DNA of 7,410 nt from Anaerolineae bacterium (GTDB lineage Bacteria > Chloroflexota > Anaerolineae > 4572-78 > NAK82): positions 1 through 7,410 of the forward strand of contig JANXAX010000117.1 of NCBI GenBank assembly GCA_025062175.1. The letters are read 5' to 3'. Positions 1 through 6,255 of the stretch are shown here, piece after piece (within the stretch, counting starts at the first letter, position 1; each line of letters begins with the position of its first letter). The position numbers were made by a program, and so were the translations under genes. Under the pieces are notes generated by a model. That model was not told the DNA's origin. It searched no databases and saw nothing but the letters and a program-made list of their open reading frames with translations.

Positions 1-1549
1 AGAGACGCATATGATTGAAAGTAGCCGCCATTTTTGCGAGTGCGGTGTGTCGTCGGCCGCATAAGGCCAGGTACAGGATGGCCACCACGAGTACCGCACC
101 CAGCGTCACGCTCACCCTGCCGAAGGTATCCAGAGGTCCCGTCCCCAACATATCGGCGATATTGGCCGTGGCCTCGACACAGCGGAGCGTCCAGGTCAGC
201 GGCAACCAAGACAGCCATCCGAGCACCTGGCCGGCGGGCAACCACAGCAAGCCACTCAGGGTGGCCAAGGCACCGCTCAGCATAATCAATGGCTGGACGG
301 GCACGATGAGCACGTTGGCAGGCAGGCTGACGGGCGAAACGCGCCCGAAGTGATAGACGATCACCGGCAAAGTGGCGATCTGAGCCGCCAGGGTGACGGC
401 CAATCCATCGCCCAAGAGACCGCTCAGCAGTGCCGCGACACCCCGCAAGCGGCTGAACGAGCGGTTCAAAACGTCCTCTAGCAACGGCACCAGCCAGATC
501 AGGCCGGCTGTGGCGCTGAAGCTGAGCTGGAAACCCGGGTCGCGCAGCCAGGCTGGATTGACCAGCGTCATCAGGGCGGCGGCCAACATGAGCGAGGTAC
601 GCACTTCGGCACGTCGCCCCAGACGCAGCGCCAAAACGTACAACCCACCCATGATGGCGGCACGTACCACGGGGGCATCGGCCCCTGCCAACACGACATA
701 GGCGGCGATGCCCAGGAGCGACACGGACAAGGCAATACCACGGCCCAGCAAGCGGGTGAACACTGCCAGAAGGACACCACACAGGAGCGCGATGTTGGAA
801 CCGCTGATCACAATGACATGACTGGTGCCAGTGGCGTTGAATTGCGCGTACAAAGAGGTCGGGATACCACCCCGCTTGCCCAGCAAGATGGCACTCAACA
901 GCGCCGCGTGAGGCTCCGGCAGGATATGGGTGATCACCGCGCTGAGGTGCTGCCTGAAGTCATACAGCGCATGCCAGAAAGGGCTGCCGTGACCCTGATC
1001 CAACGCGCGGACGCGGGGGTAGTACATCACCGCGTAGATGCCCTGGCGCGCGAGATAGTCGCGATAATCGAAGTCGGGAAATACACGTGGCGTCACAAGG
1101 CGGCCGGTCAAGCTTAGTCGTTCGCCGTAGTGACGCGCTGGATAACGGGCGACACGCACCAGCAGCCACCCATGCACGGCCTCGATTCGGGAAACCGTCC
1201 CACTGCCGAGCATGACGGACTCCGCGCGAACGCGCAGCAGCTGAAACGTGTCGCGCACGTCTGGTTCCGCGTCCACCACACCGATCACGGTCAGGTTCTC
1301 GTTCATATCTCGGTAAGTGGCCAGGTGGTCGGGGCCGTAAGCTGGCATCGCCAACACGGTACGCGCGCAACCCGCAAGCAGAGCCAGCCAGCCGAGCGCC
1401 AACAATCGCGGCACACGTTCGCGCAACCACATCAGCAGCGCCCCCACACCAGGTAGGGTCAGTACGACCAGAACCGGCAGCGGAGGCGCCAGAAGCGATG
1501 CGCCCGCCACCCCGCACAGCCATGCCAATCCCAGATAGAAAAGCGTCAC
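1..1549 (-). CDS. comEC: ComEC/Rec2-type DNA uptake channel protein (3' end outside window)
   Basis: ComEC is the polytopic inner-membrane protein that forms the channel through which single-stranded DNA enters the cytoplasm during natural transformation. Translating the minus strand from GTG at 1549 gives 516 codons without a stop to the left edge. Residues 1-65 are hydrophobic, about 70-200 form the soluble N-terminal region (DUF4131-like), and the Competence domain follows. It carries GTSHVIVISGSNI at 241-253, DPGFQLSFSATAGL at 337-350 and AQIATLPVIVYHFGRVSP at 389-406, all hallmark ComEC segments. The GTG overlaps the stop of the upstream amidohydrolase (GTGA), and GGAG lies 8 bases before it, so translational coupling is likely. 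Full ComEC proteins often end in a metallo-beta-lactamase-like domain; whether this one does cannot be seen. Other open frames over this region are shadows lacking these motifs. Confidence 0.95.
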   Translation of the reverse strand, partial: MTLFYLGLAWLCGVAGASLLAPPLPVLVVLTLPGVGALLMWLRERVPRLLALGWLALLAGCARTVLAMPAYGPDHLATYRDMNENLTVIGVVDAEPDVRDTFQLLRVRAESVMLGSGTVSRIEAVHGWLLVRVARYPARHYGERLSLTGRLVTPRVFPDFDYRDYLARQGIYAVMYYPRVRALDQGHGSPFWHALYDFRQHLSAVITHILPEPHAALLSAILLGKRGGIPTSLYAQFNATGTSHVIVISGSNIALLCGVLLAVFTRLLGRGIALSVSLLGIAAYVVLAGADAPVVRAAIMGGLYVLALRLGRRAEVRTSLMLAAALMTLVNPAWLRDPGFQLSFSATAGLIWLVPLLEDVLNRSFSRLRGVAALLSGLLGDGLAVTLAAQIATLPVIVYHFGRVSPVSLPANVLIVPVQPLIMLSGALATLSGLLWLPAGQVLGWLSWLPLTWTLRCVEATANIADMLGTGPLDTFGRVSVTLGAVLVVAILYLALCGRRHTALAKMAATFNHMRL

Positions 1550-2502
1550 AGTGGGTGCTCCAGAGGTCGGTGGACGAGCGCCAGAATCTGCTGCTCCGGC
1601 ACATGTCCACGGTGTAACTGGCAGGCAAATTGGGCTTCGGCGTGGATGCTAAGATCCGGACTGCTTGCGCGACTGTCAGTGCCAAGATATACGGTCACCC
1701 CGGCCGCCAGATAATTTTCAAGAGGCATCCGGCCACATCCGAGGAGATGATTGGAACGTGGACAATGGACGACGGCACAGCGCGCGGCAGCGATAAGGGC
1801 GATCTCCGCCTGGGTCACATGTACGGCGTGTACCAGTAATGGACGCGCCTCGAGCACGCCCAACGCGGCCAGGTACGCGAGCGGCCGCTGTCGAGGAACT
1901 CGCGCTGGCATCATCCCCAGGGCCGGTATCAAGGGTGCGAAAACACGTCTCGCCCCTGAAAGCTCCCTATGCAGCAGCCATTCCACCTCGAACCTCGACT
2001 CCGCTACATGAATGCACAACGGCACTTCTTCCGCGCGACACCACTGCGCTCCGACGCGCAACAAATCCGGGTGACACGAGTAAGGAGCATGGAGCGAGAG
2101 GCCCACCTGCATAGCGCCATAATCGGGATGACGACGCACCGTGTCAATGGCAGACTGAGCCTCCCGCAGACGTTCCAAAGCGCGCTTCCGTTCCAGCCCC
2201 AACACTTCCAAATAGACGACGCCGCGCAAGCCACTGGCGAGCAAAGGCTCAACACTCAGCCAGGTATGGGTGATATCCCCGACGTGCGTCGTGCCACACG
2301 CCTTCAGTTCAGCGATGCCCTGTGCAATCCCGGAGAGAATCTCGTCGCGCGCAAGGTGACGAATTTCCCAACCCACGCGGGTCAGCCAAGGCAGAAACGC
2401 GGTGGGATGCTTGGGGCACAGGCGGGCAAGGGTGGTCAGCTCCAGATGGGTGTGGGCGTTGGTGACGTATGACATCCGTGTACCAAGACCGTCAAGCAGC
2501 AC
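1546..2502 (-). CDS. Compact TRZ/ATZ-type metal-dependent amidohydrolase (deaminase-like)
   Basis: A 318-residue TIM-barrel hydrolase of the cytosine deaminase-like/ATZ-TRZ branch of the amidohydrolase superfamily, whose members deaminate or dechlorinate purine, pyrimidine, adenosine-type or triazine substrates in the cytoplasm. Visible motifs: metal-binding NAHTHLEL (His17, His19), LHAPYS (His138), CIHVAES (His165, Glu168), LVHAVHV (His225, His228), CPRSN (247-251) and GTDSRASSPDLS (Asp276, Ser280). By family knowledge these cover the metal ligands and the catalytic Glu/His/Ser set, so the enzyme looks intact. It is short: typical members are about 400-450 residues with a beta-sandwich built from both termini, and here both flanks are almost absent. 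An in-frame TAG directly precedes the GTG start; ATG at 2475 (codon 10) is an equally plausible start, and neither has a strong ribosome site. Aminodeoxyfutalosine deaminase-like or S-adenosylhomocysteine/methylthioadenosine deaminase-like activity is possible, but the substrate is unassigned. It is followed by and overlaps comEC. Confidence 0.85.
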   Translation of the reverse strand: MLLDGLGTRMSYVTNAHTHLELTTLARLCPKHPTAFLPWLTRVGWEIRHLARDEILSGIAQGIAELKACGTTHVGDITHTWLSVEPLLASGLRGVVYLEVLGLERKRALERLREAQSAIDTVRRHPDYGAMQVGLSLHAPYSCHPDLLRVGAQWCRAEEVPLCIHVAESRFEVEWLLHRELSGARRVFAPLIPALGMMPARVPRQRPLAYLAALGVLEARPLLVHAVHVTQAEIALIAAARCAVVHCPRSNHLLGCGRMPLENYLAAGVTVYLGTDSRASSPDLSIHAEAQFACQLHRGHVPEQQILALVHRPLEHPL

Positions 2503-2525
2503 CTAAGGATGCCAGCTTCGATGTG

Positions 2526-2554
2526 ATCATGCACCCTAGCCTTCGGAGTGTCAA
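2526..2554 (-). promoter_or_regulatory. Predicted sigma70-type promoter for amidohydrolase-comEC
   Basis: On the minus strand a perfect TTGACA (2554-2549) is followed after exactly 17 bases by CATGAT (2531-2526), four of six matches to TATAAT. Transcription would start near 2519, about 17 bases before the GTG at 2502 or 44 before the ATG at 2475. This position supports a genuine short amidohydrolase rather than one whose 5' part lies further upstream. It is a consensus match only. Confidence 0.55.
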
Positions 2555-2752
2555 AACAACGGATCAGGGCACCCAGGGCCGATGGTTCAGTCACTTTCTC
2601 AGCCAGACTTTGGTGGTCTTGCTCGATGTTGCCACGCGATGATCTCACCGTGTACCATGCTGTGGAAGGGTTGGGTGAAAGAGATGGTATAGGTTGCGTC
2701 TCCGTTCCTCCGCCCCAAATTGGGATGCTCCGGATAGGGCTCTAATGAAGCG

Positions 2753-2773
2753 GGGCAGGGCAATCACCTGTCC
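2753..2773 (+). other. Imperfect hairpin upstream of the plus-strand promoter
   Basis: GGGCAGG (2753-2759) pairs with CCTGTCC (2767-2773) around the 7-base loop GCAATCA, with one G-T wobble. It lies about 33 bases upstream of the extended -10 and has no following T-run. It might be an operator half-site pair or a chance inverted repeat. Confidence 0.25.
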
Positions 2774-2805
2774 GGGAACAAAGGATGTGCAAAAATCATC
2801 TCTCA

Positions 2806-2814
2806 TGATATACT
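2806..2814 (+). promoter_or_regulatory. Predicted extended -10 promoter for the secreted protein
   Basis: TGATATACT matches the extended -10 form TGnTATAAT with five of six positions in the hexamer. The best -35 candidate at 17-base spacing, TGTGCA (2786-2791), is poor, which is tolerated when the TGn motif is present. The predicted start near 2821 gives a leader of about 58 bases before the ATG at 2879. Confidence 0.5.
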
Positions 2815-2865
2815 TTACCTTTGAAAGTCCCTGGAAATGGCAGCGATGTTGAGTAAGAGAGATAA

Positions 2866-2871
2866 AGGTGA
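2866..2871 (+). promoter_or_regulatory. Ribosome binding site that decides the start at 2879
   Basis: AGGTGA at 2866-2871 lies 7 bases before ATG 2879, within a purine-rich stretch that also holds AGGAGG (2871-2876). The earlier in-frame ATG at 2837 has no comparable site and would put 14 charged, hydrophilic residues in front of a clean signal peptide. The 2879 start is therefore preferred. Confidence 0.75.
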
Positions 2872-2878
2872 GGAGGAA

Positions 2879-4246
2879 ATGTTTCGAACAAGCTGGTGGC
2901 GCTGGATTGTGTTGTTTGTAATTGTGGCCGGTCTGACGAGCAGTGGTGGACACATGCCGGCTCTGGCCCAGGTGAGGACACCCTCTCCAACCTTTACGGC
3001 AACACCGTACCCGACATACACACCCTATCCGACTTATACACCATATCCCACCTATACACCGTATCCGACCTATACACTCTACCCCACTAACACACCTTAT
3101 CCTACCTACACCCCTTACCCTACGTACACAGTTTATGTCACTCCGACGCCCAGCGCCACACCTACCGCGACCCCTACAGTTACGCCAACCCCGACACCGC
3201 CGCTTCCCCTGGTCACCGCGCTGGTCGATCTGAATGTTCGCAGCGGTCCGGGCGTCGAATATCCGCGCATTGGTGCCTTGTTAAGAGGGGAGACAACCCA
3301 GGTGACCGGACGCAGCCCGGATGCGCTGTGGTGGCAGATCGTCTATCCGCTCGGGTCTCCGGGAGGGCGCGGTTGGGTATCCGCCAGGCCACAATATTCC
3401 AGCGCGGTGAACGTGGAAAACGTTCCGGTCGTCCCGCCTCCCCCTCCACCACCCACGGCGACTCCCACACCTACTGCCACGCCGACGCCACGGTTGGAGC
3501 CGCCGGTCATTTTCAGTTTTTGGGCAGACCGCTACGTGATCAACCAAGGCGAGAAAGTGACGCTCTATTGGGATCTGGCAAATGCCCAAGCGGCCTACCT
3601 GCGTTATGATGGCGAGGAAAAAGGTGTGGTTGCACCCGGCAGCATCACCTTGTCACCGAAGAAGACGACTGTGTACACCTTGCGCGCCTATAATGCTGCT
3701 GGCGAGACGATTCGGCAGCTGGTGATCACGGTGGTCACGCCTGGACCGTCTGAAACCCTTTTGGACCTGATCGCCGCTGCCCCCTCAGCACTGTGGACGA
3801 GCAATTTGGGCGGCACTGTGTTGATCTGGGGTGTTTTGGACGAAGTGGCCGGATATGCTGTCTGGCGGGACAACCCAGAGCTGGAGGACGGCAGCCGACC
3901 TGCCCGCGTGCTTGAGACCCGGCCGAGGGCGGCGCCCAACGGCGATATCGCTGGTCAATTTTTGTTGCCGCGCCCCATTCGTCCAGGGGATCGCTTCCGA
4001 GCGCAGGTGGGATTCTTAGCGGGGAACGTCGGCAACGTCCGTTTCGCGGTCGCTGCGGGCAACGCTTTGCCCAGCGCCACGATACTGGCCACCATCCCAG
4101 ACGGCGCCGGCGATGGCACATTGCGCACGATTGACATCGACCTGAGTGGGGTGGCCGATAGCAACTTCCTTTGGATCGGGGTGCTGGCTGACACACCCGG
4201 CGCCGGAAAAGGGGCGGTGTGGATCAACCCGCGCATTGAACAGTGA
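2879..4246 (+). CDS. Secreted protein: TPYPTY stalk, SH3b, Ig-like and C-terminal beta domain
   Basis: A predicted exported protein of 455 residues. Residues 1-30 form a signal peptide: MFRTSWWRW, then a hydrophobic core, ending PALA before Q31, an AxA-type signal peptidase I site. Residues 42-89 are a Thr/Pro/Tyr hexapeptide array, followed by a TPT linker to about 108. Residues 111-180 are a bacterial SH3 domain (LNVRSGPGVEYPRIGALLRG, WWQI, GRGWVSA). A proline/threonine linker spans 185-206. Residues 208-286 form an Ig-like domain of a type common in Chloroflexota surface proteins (FWADRYVINQGEKVTLYWD, PKKTTVYTLRAYN). Residues 290-455 form a beta-rich domain (ELEDGSRP, GDRFRAQVGFL, GAVWINPRI) resembling an uncharacterised jelly-roll-like module I associate with that phylum. 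SH3b domains usually bind peptidoglycan or peptides, so a cell-wall or envelope role is likely; the exact function is unknown. No catalytic motif, sortase signal or C-terminal membrane anchor is visible. It stands alone, divergent from the amidohydrolase and convergent with the kinase. Confidence 0.9.
   Translation: MFRTSWWRWIVLFVIVAGLTSSGGHMPALAQVRTPSPTFTATPYPTYTPYPTYTPYPTYTPYPTYTLYPTNTPYPTYTPYPTYTVYVTPTPSATPTATPTVTPTPTPPLPLVTALVDLNVRSGPGVEYPRIGALLRGETTQVTGRSPDALWWQIVYPLGSPGGRGWVSARPQYSSAVNVENVPVVPPPPPPPTATPTPTATPTPRLEPPVIFSFWADRYVINQGEKVTLYWDLANAQAAYLRYDGEEKGVVAPGSITLSPKKTTVYTLRAYNAAGETIRQLVITVVTPGPSETLLDLIAAAPSALWTSNLGGTVLIWGVLDEVAGYAVWRDNPELEDGSRPARVLETRPRAAPNGDIAGQFLLPRPIRPGDRFRAQVGFLAGNVGNVRFAVAAGNALPSATILATIPDGAGDGTLRTIDIDLSGVADSNFLWIGVLADTPGAGKGAVWINPRIEQ
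3002..3145 (+). repeat. In-frame 18-base repeats encoding TPYPTY (eight units)
   Basis: Eight consecutive 18-base units lie inside the secreted-protein gene. Units 1-4, 6 and 7 encode TPYPTY exactly, unit 5 (3074-3091) encodes TLYPTN, and unit 8 (3128-3145) is the degenerate TVYVTP. The proline, threonine and tyrosine codons vary between units (CCG/CCC/CCA/CCT, ACA/ACC/ACT/ACG, TAC/TAT), so the peptide is better conserved than the DNA. The array probably forms an extended polyproline-like stalk outside the cell. Confidence 0.9.
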
Positions 4247-4262
4247 TACAGCAACGACCAGG

Positions 4263-4286
4263 CGATTTGCGCCAAGGCGCTGATCG
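4263..4286. terminator. Possible bidirectional terminator hairpin 1
   Basis: Arms CGATT (4263-4267) and GATCG (4282-4286), then GCGC (4269-4272) and GCGC (4277-4280), pair around a 4-base loop with one T-T mismatch and one wobble. It lies 17 bases after the stop of the secreted-protein gene, between convergent genes. There is no T-run on either strand, so intrinsic termination is uncertain. Confidence 0.35.
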
Positions 4287-4300
4287 AGACCGTGCCCCAT

Positions 4301-4321
4301 CGGCGGTTGAGGCAGCCGCCG
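4301..4321. terminator. Strong GC-rich hairpin between convergent genes
   Basis: CGGCGGTTG (4301-4309) pairs with CAGCCGCCG (4313-4321) over nine positions (one T-G wobble) around a 3-base loop. It begins 3 bases beyond the kinase stop codon on the minus strand and is also downstream of the plus-strand gene. No T-run follows on either strand. It could act as a bidirectional terminator or a 3' end stabiliser. Confidence 0.45.
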
Positions 4322-4324
4322 CGG

Positions 4325-5251
4325 TCACACAGGGATGAGCGTGATGTGCTCCAGCATCGCGTCGATCTCTTGTTCGGAGAGCGCACACGGCACAAATGAC
4401 GTGACGTTAGCCACGGCGGCTGCCATTCCATAGCGGAAGCACTCTTCCGGCGGCCAACCGCGCAACCGTGCGCTGATCAGAGCGGCCGTCATCGCGTCTC
4501 CTGAACCCATCGGATTGATCACCTGAACTTGGGGAGGGCGTGCTACCCAGCGTTTCTCTTGGGTGGCGAAGAGTGCACCTTCCTCGCCCAAGGTAATCAC
4601 CGCCCAGCGAGCGCCTGCTTGCAACAGCGCATCCAAAGCGGCCAGCTGCTCCGGCAGCGTCTCCAGCGGGCGGCCCAAATATTCGGACACTTCTTTGCGG
4701 TTCGCCTTGACAATGGTCGGTCGGGCAGGCAGGCCCAGACGCAACGCTTCACCGTAAGTGTCCAGCAGTGTCGGCAGGCCGCGCGCTGCGGCGGCGTGGA
4801 GAAATTCTGGCACCAGCGCTGCCCCTTCCTGCCCTGGAGCGCTGCCACAGATACACACGGCGGTGGCCTCTTCGATTGCCCGAGCGAAAGTAGCCCGCAC
4901 CACTGCGAGGTCCTCGGGGGTGAGCACCGGCGGCGGTGTGAAGTAGCCGCGCTGTTCATAATGCTGATCGACGATCGTGATCGACACGCGGGTTTCGCCA
5001 CTGATCCAGGCGATGACAGCCTCCAGTCCGTCTGCCTCCATTAACGCGGCGTGATGCCGGCCTGACCATCCCCCTAATAGCGTGAAAGCGCGGGCCGGCT
5101 GCCCCATGCCTTTCAGCGCGCGGGCAACATTGGTGCCCTTGCCGCCTGCCACGTGGGTGACGCGCTTGACCTCAGTGCGATACACTGGCTTGATCTCATC
5201 TACAAAGAAAGAGGTGTCGACCAGAGGATTCAGAGTCACACATAGGATCAT
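4325..5251 (-). CDS. PfkB-family hexose (phosphate) kinase, 1-phosphofructokinase-like
   Basis: A 308-residue cytoplasmic sugar kinase of the ribokinase/PfkB superfamily, in the 1-phosphofructokinase/tagatose-6-phosphate kinase subgroup. It would transfer the ATP gamma-phosphate to a sugar phosphate, feeding glycolysis. Evidence: N-terminus MILCVTLNPLVDTSFFVDE, typical of the subgroup, with substrate-side Asp12; signature 1 AGGKGTNVARAL (35-46); KANRKEV (182-188); TLGEEGALF (220-228); and signature 2 NPMGSGDAM (246-254), with Asp252 as the expected catalytic base. The length is normal for the family. ATG at 5251 is chosen because the conserved N-terminus begins there and GGGG lies 9 bases upstream; a frame-extended start at 5302 would add 17 atypical residues. 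No sugar transporter or phosphotransferase gene adjoins it, so fructose-1-phosphate, fructose-6-phosphate and tagatose-6-phosphate all remain possible substrates. It is divergent from the lysO pair. Confidence 0.93.
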   Translation of the reverse strand: MILCVTLNPLVDTSFFVDEIKPVYRTEVKRVTHVAGGKGTNVARALKGMGQPARAFTLLGGWSGRHHAALMEADGLEAVIAWISGETRVSITIVDQHYEQRGYFTPPPVLTPEDLAVVRATFARAIEEATAVCICGSAPGQEGAALVPEFLHAAAARGLPTLLDTYGEALRLGLPARPTIVKANRKEVSEYLGRPLETLPEQLAALDALLQAGARWAVITLGEEGALFATQEKRWVARPPQVQVINPMGSGDAMTAALISARLRGWPPEECFRYGMAAAVANVTSFVPCALSEQEIDAMLEHITLIPV

Positions 5252-5289
5252 AACGGTTTTCCCCAGTGCGTTTTTCAGTGTATTTCTCT

Positions 5290-5318
5290 TTGCCTCTTCC
5301 AAGGCTTCACGCTACAAT
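5290..5318 (+). promoter_or_regulatory. Predicted sigma70-type promoter for the split lysO operon
   Basis: TTGCCT (5290-5295) and TACAAT (5313-5318) are separated by exactly 17 bases, matching consensus at four and five of six positions. Transcription would start near 5325, leaving a leader of about 32 bases before ATG 5357. That leader is too short for a lysine riboswitch, and none is seen. Confidence 0.6.
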
Positions 5319-5356
5319 CTGTCCGATTTTGCGCCAAGAAGCTCTCGAAGCGGGTT

Positions 5357-5629
5357 ATGTGGATCATTGTGCTGTTCTTCGCCGCCGGAATACTGTTGGG
5401 ACGCCTGCTACGCACTCACGCGTCGCTGATCCGCTTGGCGGATCAGCTGGCAATGGTGAGCATCTTGTTCCTCCTGTTCGTTTTGGGTCTCTCGGTGGGT
5501 CTCAACCGAGAGGCGTTGGCACATTTCGGGACGTTGGGACTGCAAGCCGCTATGTTGACAGCAGGCGCCATTGCCGGCAGTGTGGCAGCTGTCCAGCTGC
5601 TCAGCCTGTCCTCGAGAAGGAAACGATGA
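5357..5629 (+). CDS. lysO: LysO lysine exporter, N-terminal subunit
   Basis: A 90-residue membrane protein with three predicted transmembrane segments at about 2-18, 28-49 and 57-81, ending in the positive tail SSRRKR, which suggests a cytoplasmic C-terminus. It corresponds to the first part of E. coli LysO (YbjE), a single-chain exporter of about 300 residues that removes L-lysine and toxic analogues such as thialysine from the cell. The assignment rests mainly on its fit with the next gene, which it overlaps by ATGA; the short sequence itself (FLLFVLGLSVGL) is only generally LysO-like. ATG 5357 is the start because the hydrophobic segment begins at once, although the ribosome site (GCGGG) is weak. 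The two products probably act together in the inner membrane. Confidence 0.85.
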   Translation: MWIIVLFFAAGILLGRLLRTHASLIRLADQLAMVSILFLLFVLGLSVGLNREALAHFGTLGLQAAMLTAGAIAGSVAAVQLLSLSSRRKR

Positions 5630-6231
5630 AGAGCAGCCTTATCATTTTGGTATGTTTCGCAGCCGGCGTCCTGACGGGCTGGCTGGTGCCCCTGCCTCGC
5701 TCGCGGGAACTGGACGATTACACCCTTTACCTCCTATGTGCTCTCCTGTTGTTCGTCGGCATCAGCGTCGGAGGTGACCCCCATTTCTGGCAAAGCGTAC
5801 GGCAGCGGGATAACCTGCACATGGCCCTGCTGCCTCTCCTGGTGGTGCTCGGGACGTTGTTCGGCGTCGCTGTTGTCTCTTTGTTGCTGCCCGCACTCCC
5901 CCTGCGCGACGCGCTGGCAGTGGGCGCTGGATTTGGCTATTACAGTCTTTCCAGCGTGCTACTCACCCAGATGCGCGGCGAGACGCTGGGGGTGATCGCC
6001 TTGCTGGCCAATCTCATGCGTGAGGTCGCCACGCTGGTGCTCGCCCCCTTGTTGGTGCGTTTTTTCGGCAAGTTGGCGCCGATCGCGTCTGGGGGTGCCA
6101 CTGCGATGGACTCCACGTTGCCGATTATCGTGCGCTTCTCCGGCAAGGAGTACTCTATTGTGGCTCTGTTCAGCGGCATCGTGCTCACCGCGGCGGTGCC
6201 CTTTTTGATCTTAATCATCCTCGCCGTATGA
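5626..6231 (+). CDS. lysO: LysO lysine exporter, C-terminal subunit
   Basis: A 201-residue polytopic membrane protein matching the C-terminal two thirds of LysO (DUF340/Lys_export family). Diagnostic segments are LLLFVGISVGG (40-50), GAGFGYYSLSSVLLTQ (100-115), NLMREVATL (129-137) and GGATAMDSTLPIIVR (156-170). Glu133 and Asp162 line up with the pair of conserved intramembrane acidic residues that I recall as essential in E. coli LysO, so the transport centre is present. Its ATG (5626) overlaps the TGA of the N-terminal gene, and AAGGA lies 4 bases upstream, so the two halves are translated together, presumably in fixed proportion. An open frame extends upstream to 5266, but that part is a shadow of the N-terminal gene. 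Lysine export is the best prediction; a related cationic amino acid is possible. Confidence 0.93.
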   Translation: MKSSLIILVCFAAGVLTGWLVPLPRSRELDDYTLYLLCALLLFVGISVGGDPHFWQSVRQRDNLHMALLPLLVVLGTLFGVAVVSLLLPALPLRDALAVGAGFGYYSLSSVLLTQMRGETLGVIALLANLMREVATLVLAPLLVRFFGKLAPIASGGATAMDSTLPIIVRFSGKEYSIVALFSGIVLTAAVPFLILIILAV

Positions 6232-6255
6232 CGATGGTGGATTTCTGACACAGGC

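Larger units (their letters stand above)
2503..2878. other. Divergent intergenic region between amidohydrolase and secreted protein
   Basis: No convincing gene is present in these 376 bases. The region contains the minus-strand promoter (2526-2554), an imperfect hairpin (2753-2773), the plus-strand extended -10 (2806-2814) and the 5' leader of the secreted-protein gene. Short open frames here (for example 2436-2648 on the minus strand) have no recognisable domain. That minus-strand frame has a faint resemblance to the C-terminal end of some transposases, which I treat only as a weak lead. No riboswitch or tRNA fold was recognised. Confidence 0.6.

Noticed and set aside
960..1685. 241-codon minus-strand open frame overlapping comEC and the amidohydrolase
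   Set aside because: The composition is Arg/Gly/Ala/Ser-rich with no domain. The comEC frame across the same bases carries all hallmark motifs, so this is a GC-driven shadow.
1969..2472. 167-codon plus-strand open frame
   Set aside because: It lies antisense to the amidohydrolase, whose active-site motifs are clear, and shows no recognisable motif or ribosome site.
3002..3145. The repeat block considered as a CRISPR or other noncoding direct-repeat array
   Set aside because: The 18-base period has no spacers, keeps an open frame and encodes a regular peptide inside a gene with a signal peptide.
3735..4431. Long minus-strand open frames under the secreted-protein gene (3735-4196 and 3955-4431)
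   Set aside because: They are antisense shadows of the Ig-like and C-terminal domains, rich in Arg/Cys/Pro, without motifs.
5252..5356. A minus-strand promoter for the kinase gene (TACACT at 5281-5276)
   Set aside because: The best -35 candidate TTGGAA is only 14 bases away, too close for a normal sigma70 promoter, so it was not listed as a feature.
5325..5356. A lysine riboswitch in the lysO leader
   Set aside because: The predicted leader is about 32 bases, far shorter than the lysine riboswitch, and no matching structure is seen.
5266..5625. Upstream extension of the LysO C-terminal frame, which would give a 321-residue protein
   Set aside because: The extension reads Arg/Gly/Pro-rich non-membrane sequence and overlaps the N-terminal LysO gene, which is hydrophobic and LysO-like. 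ATG 5626 has its own ribosome site.
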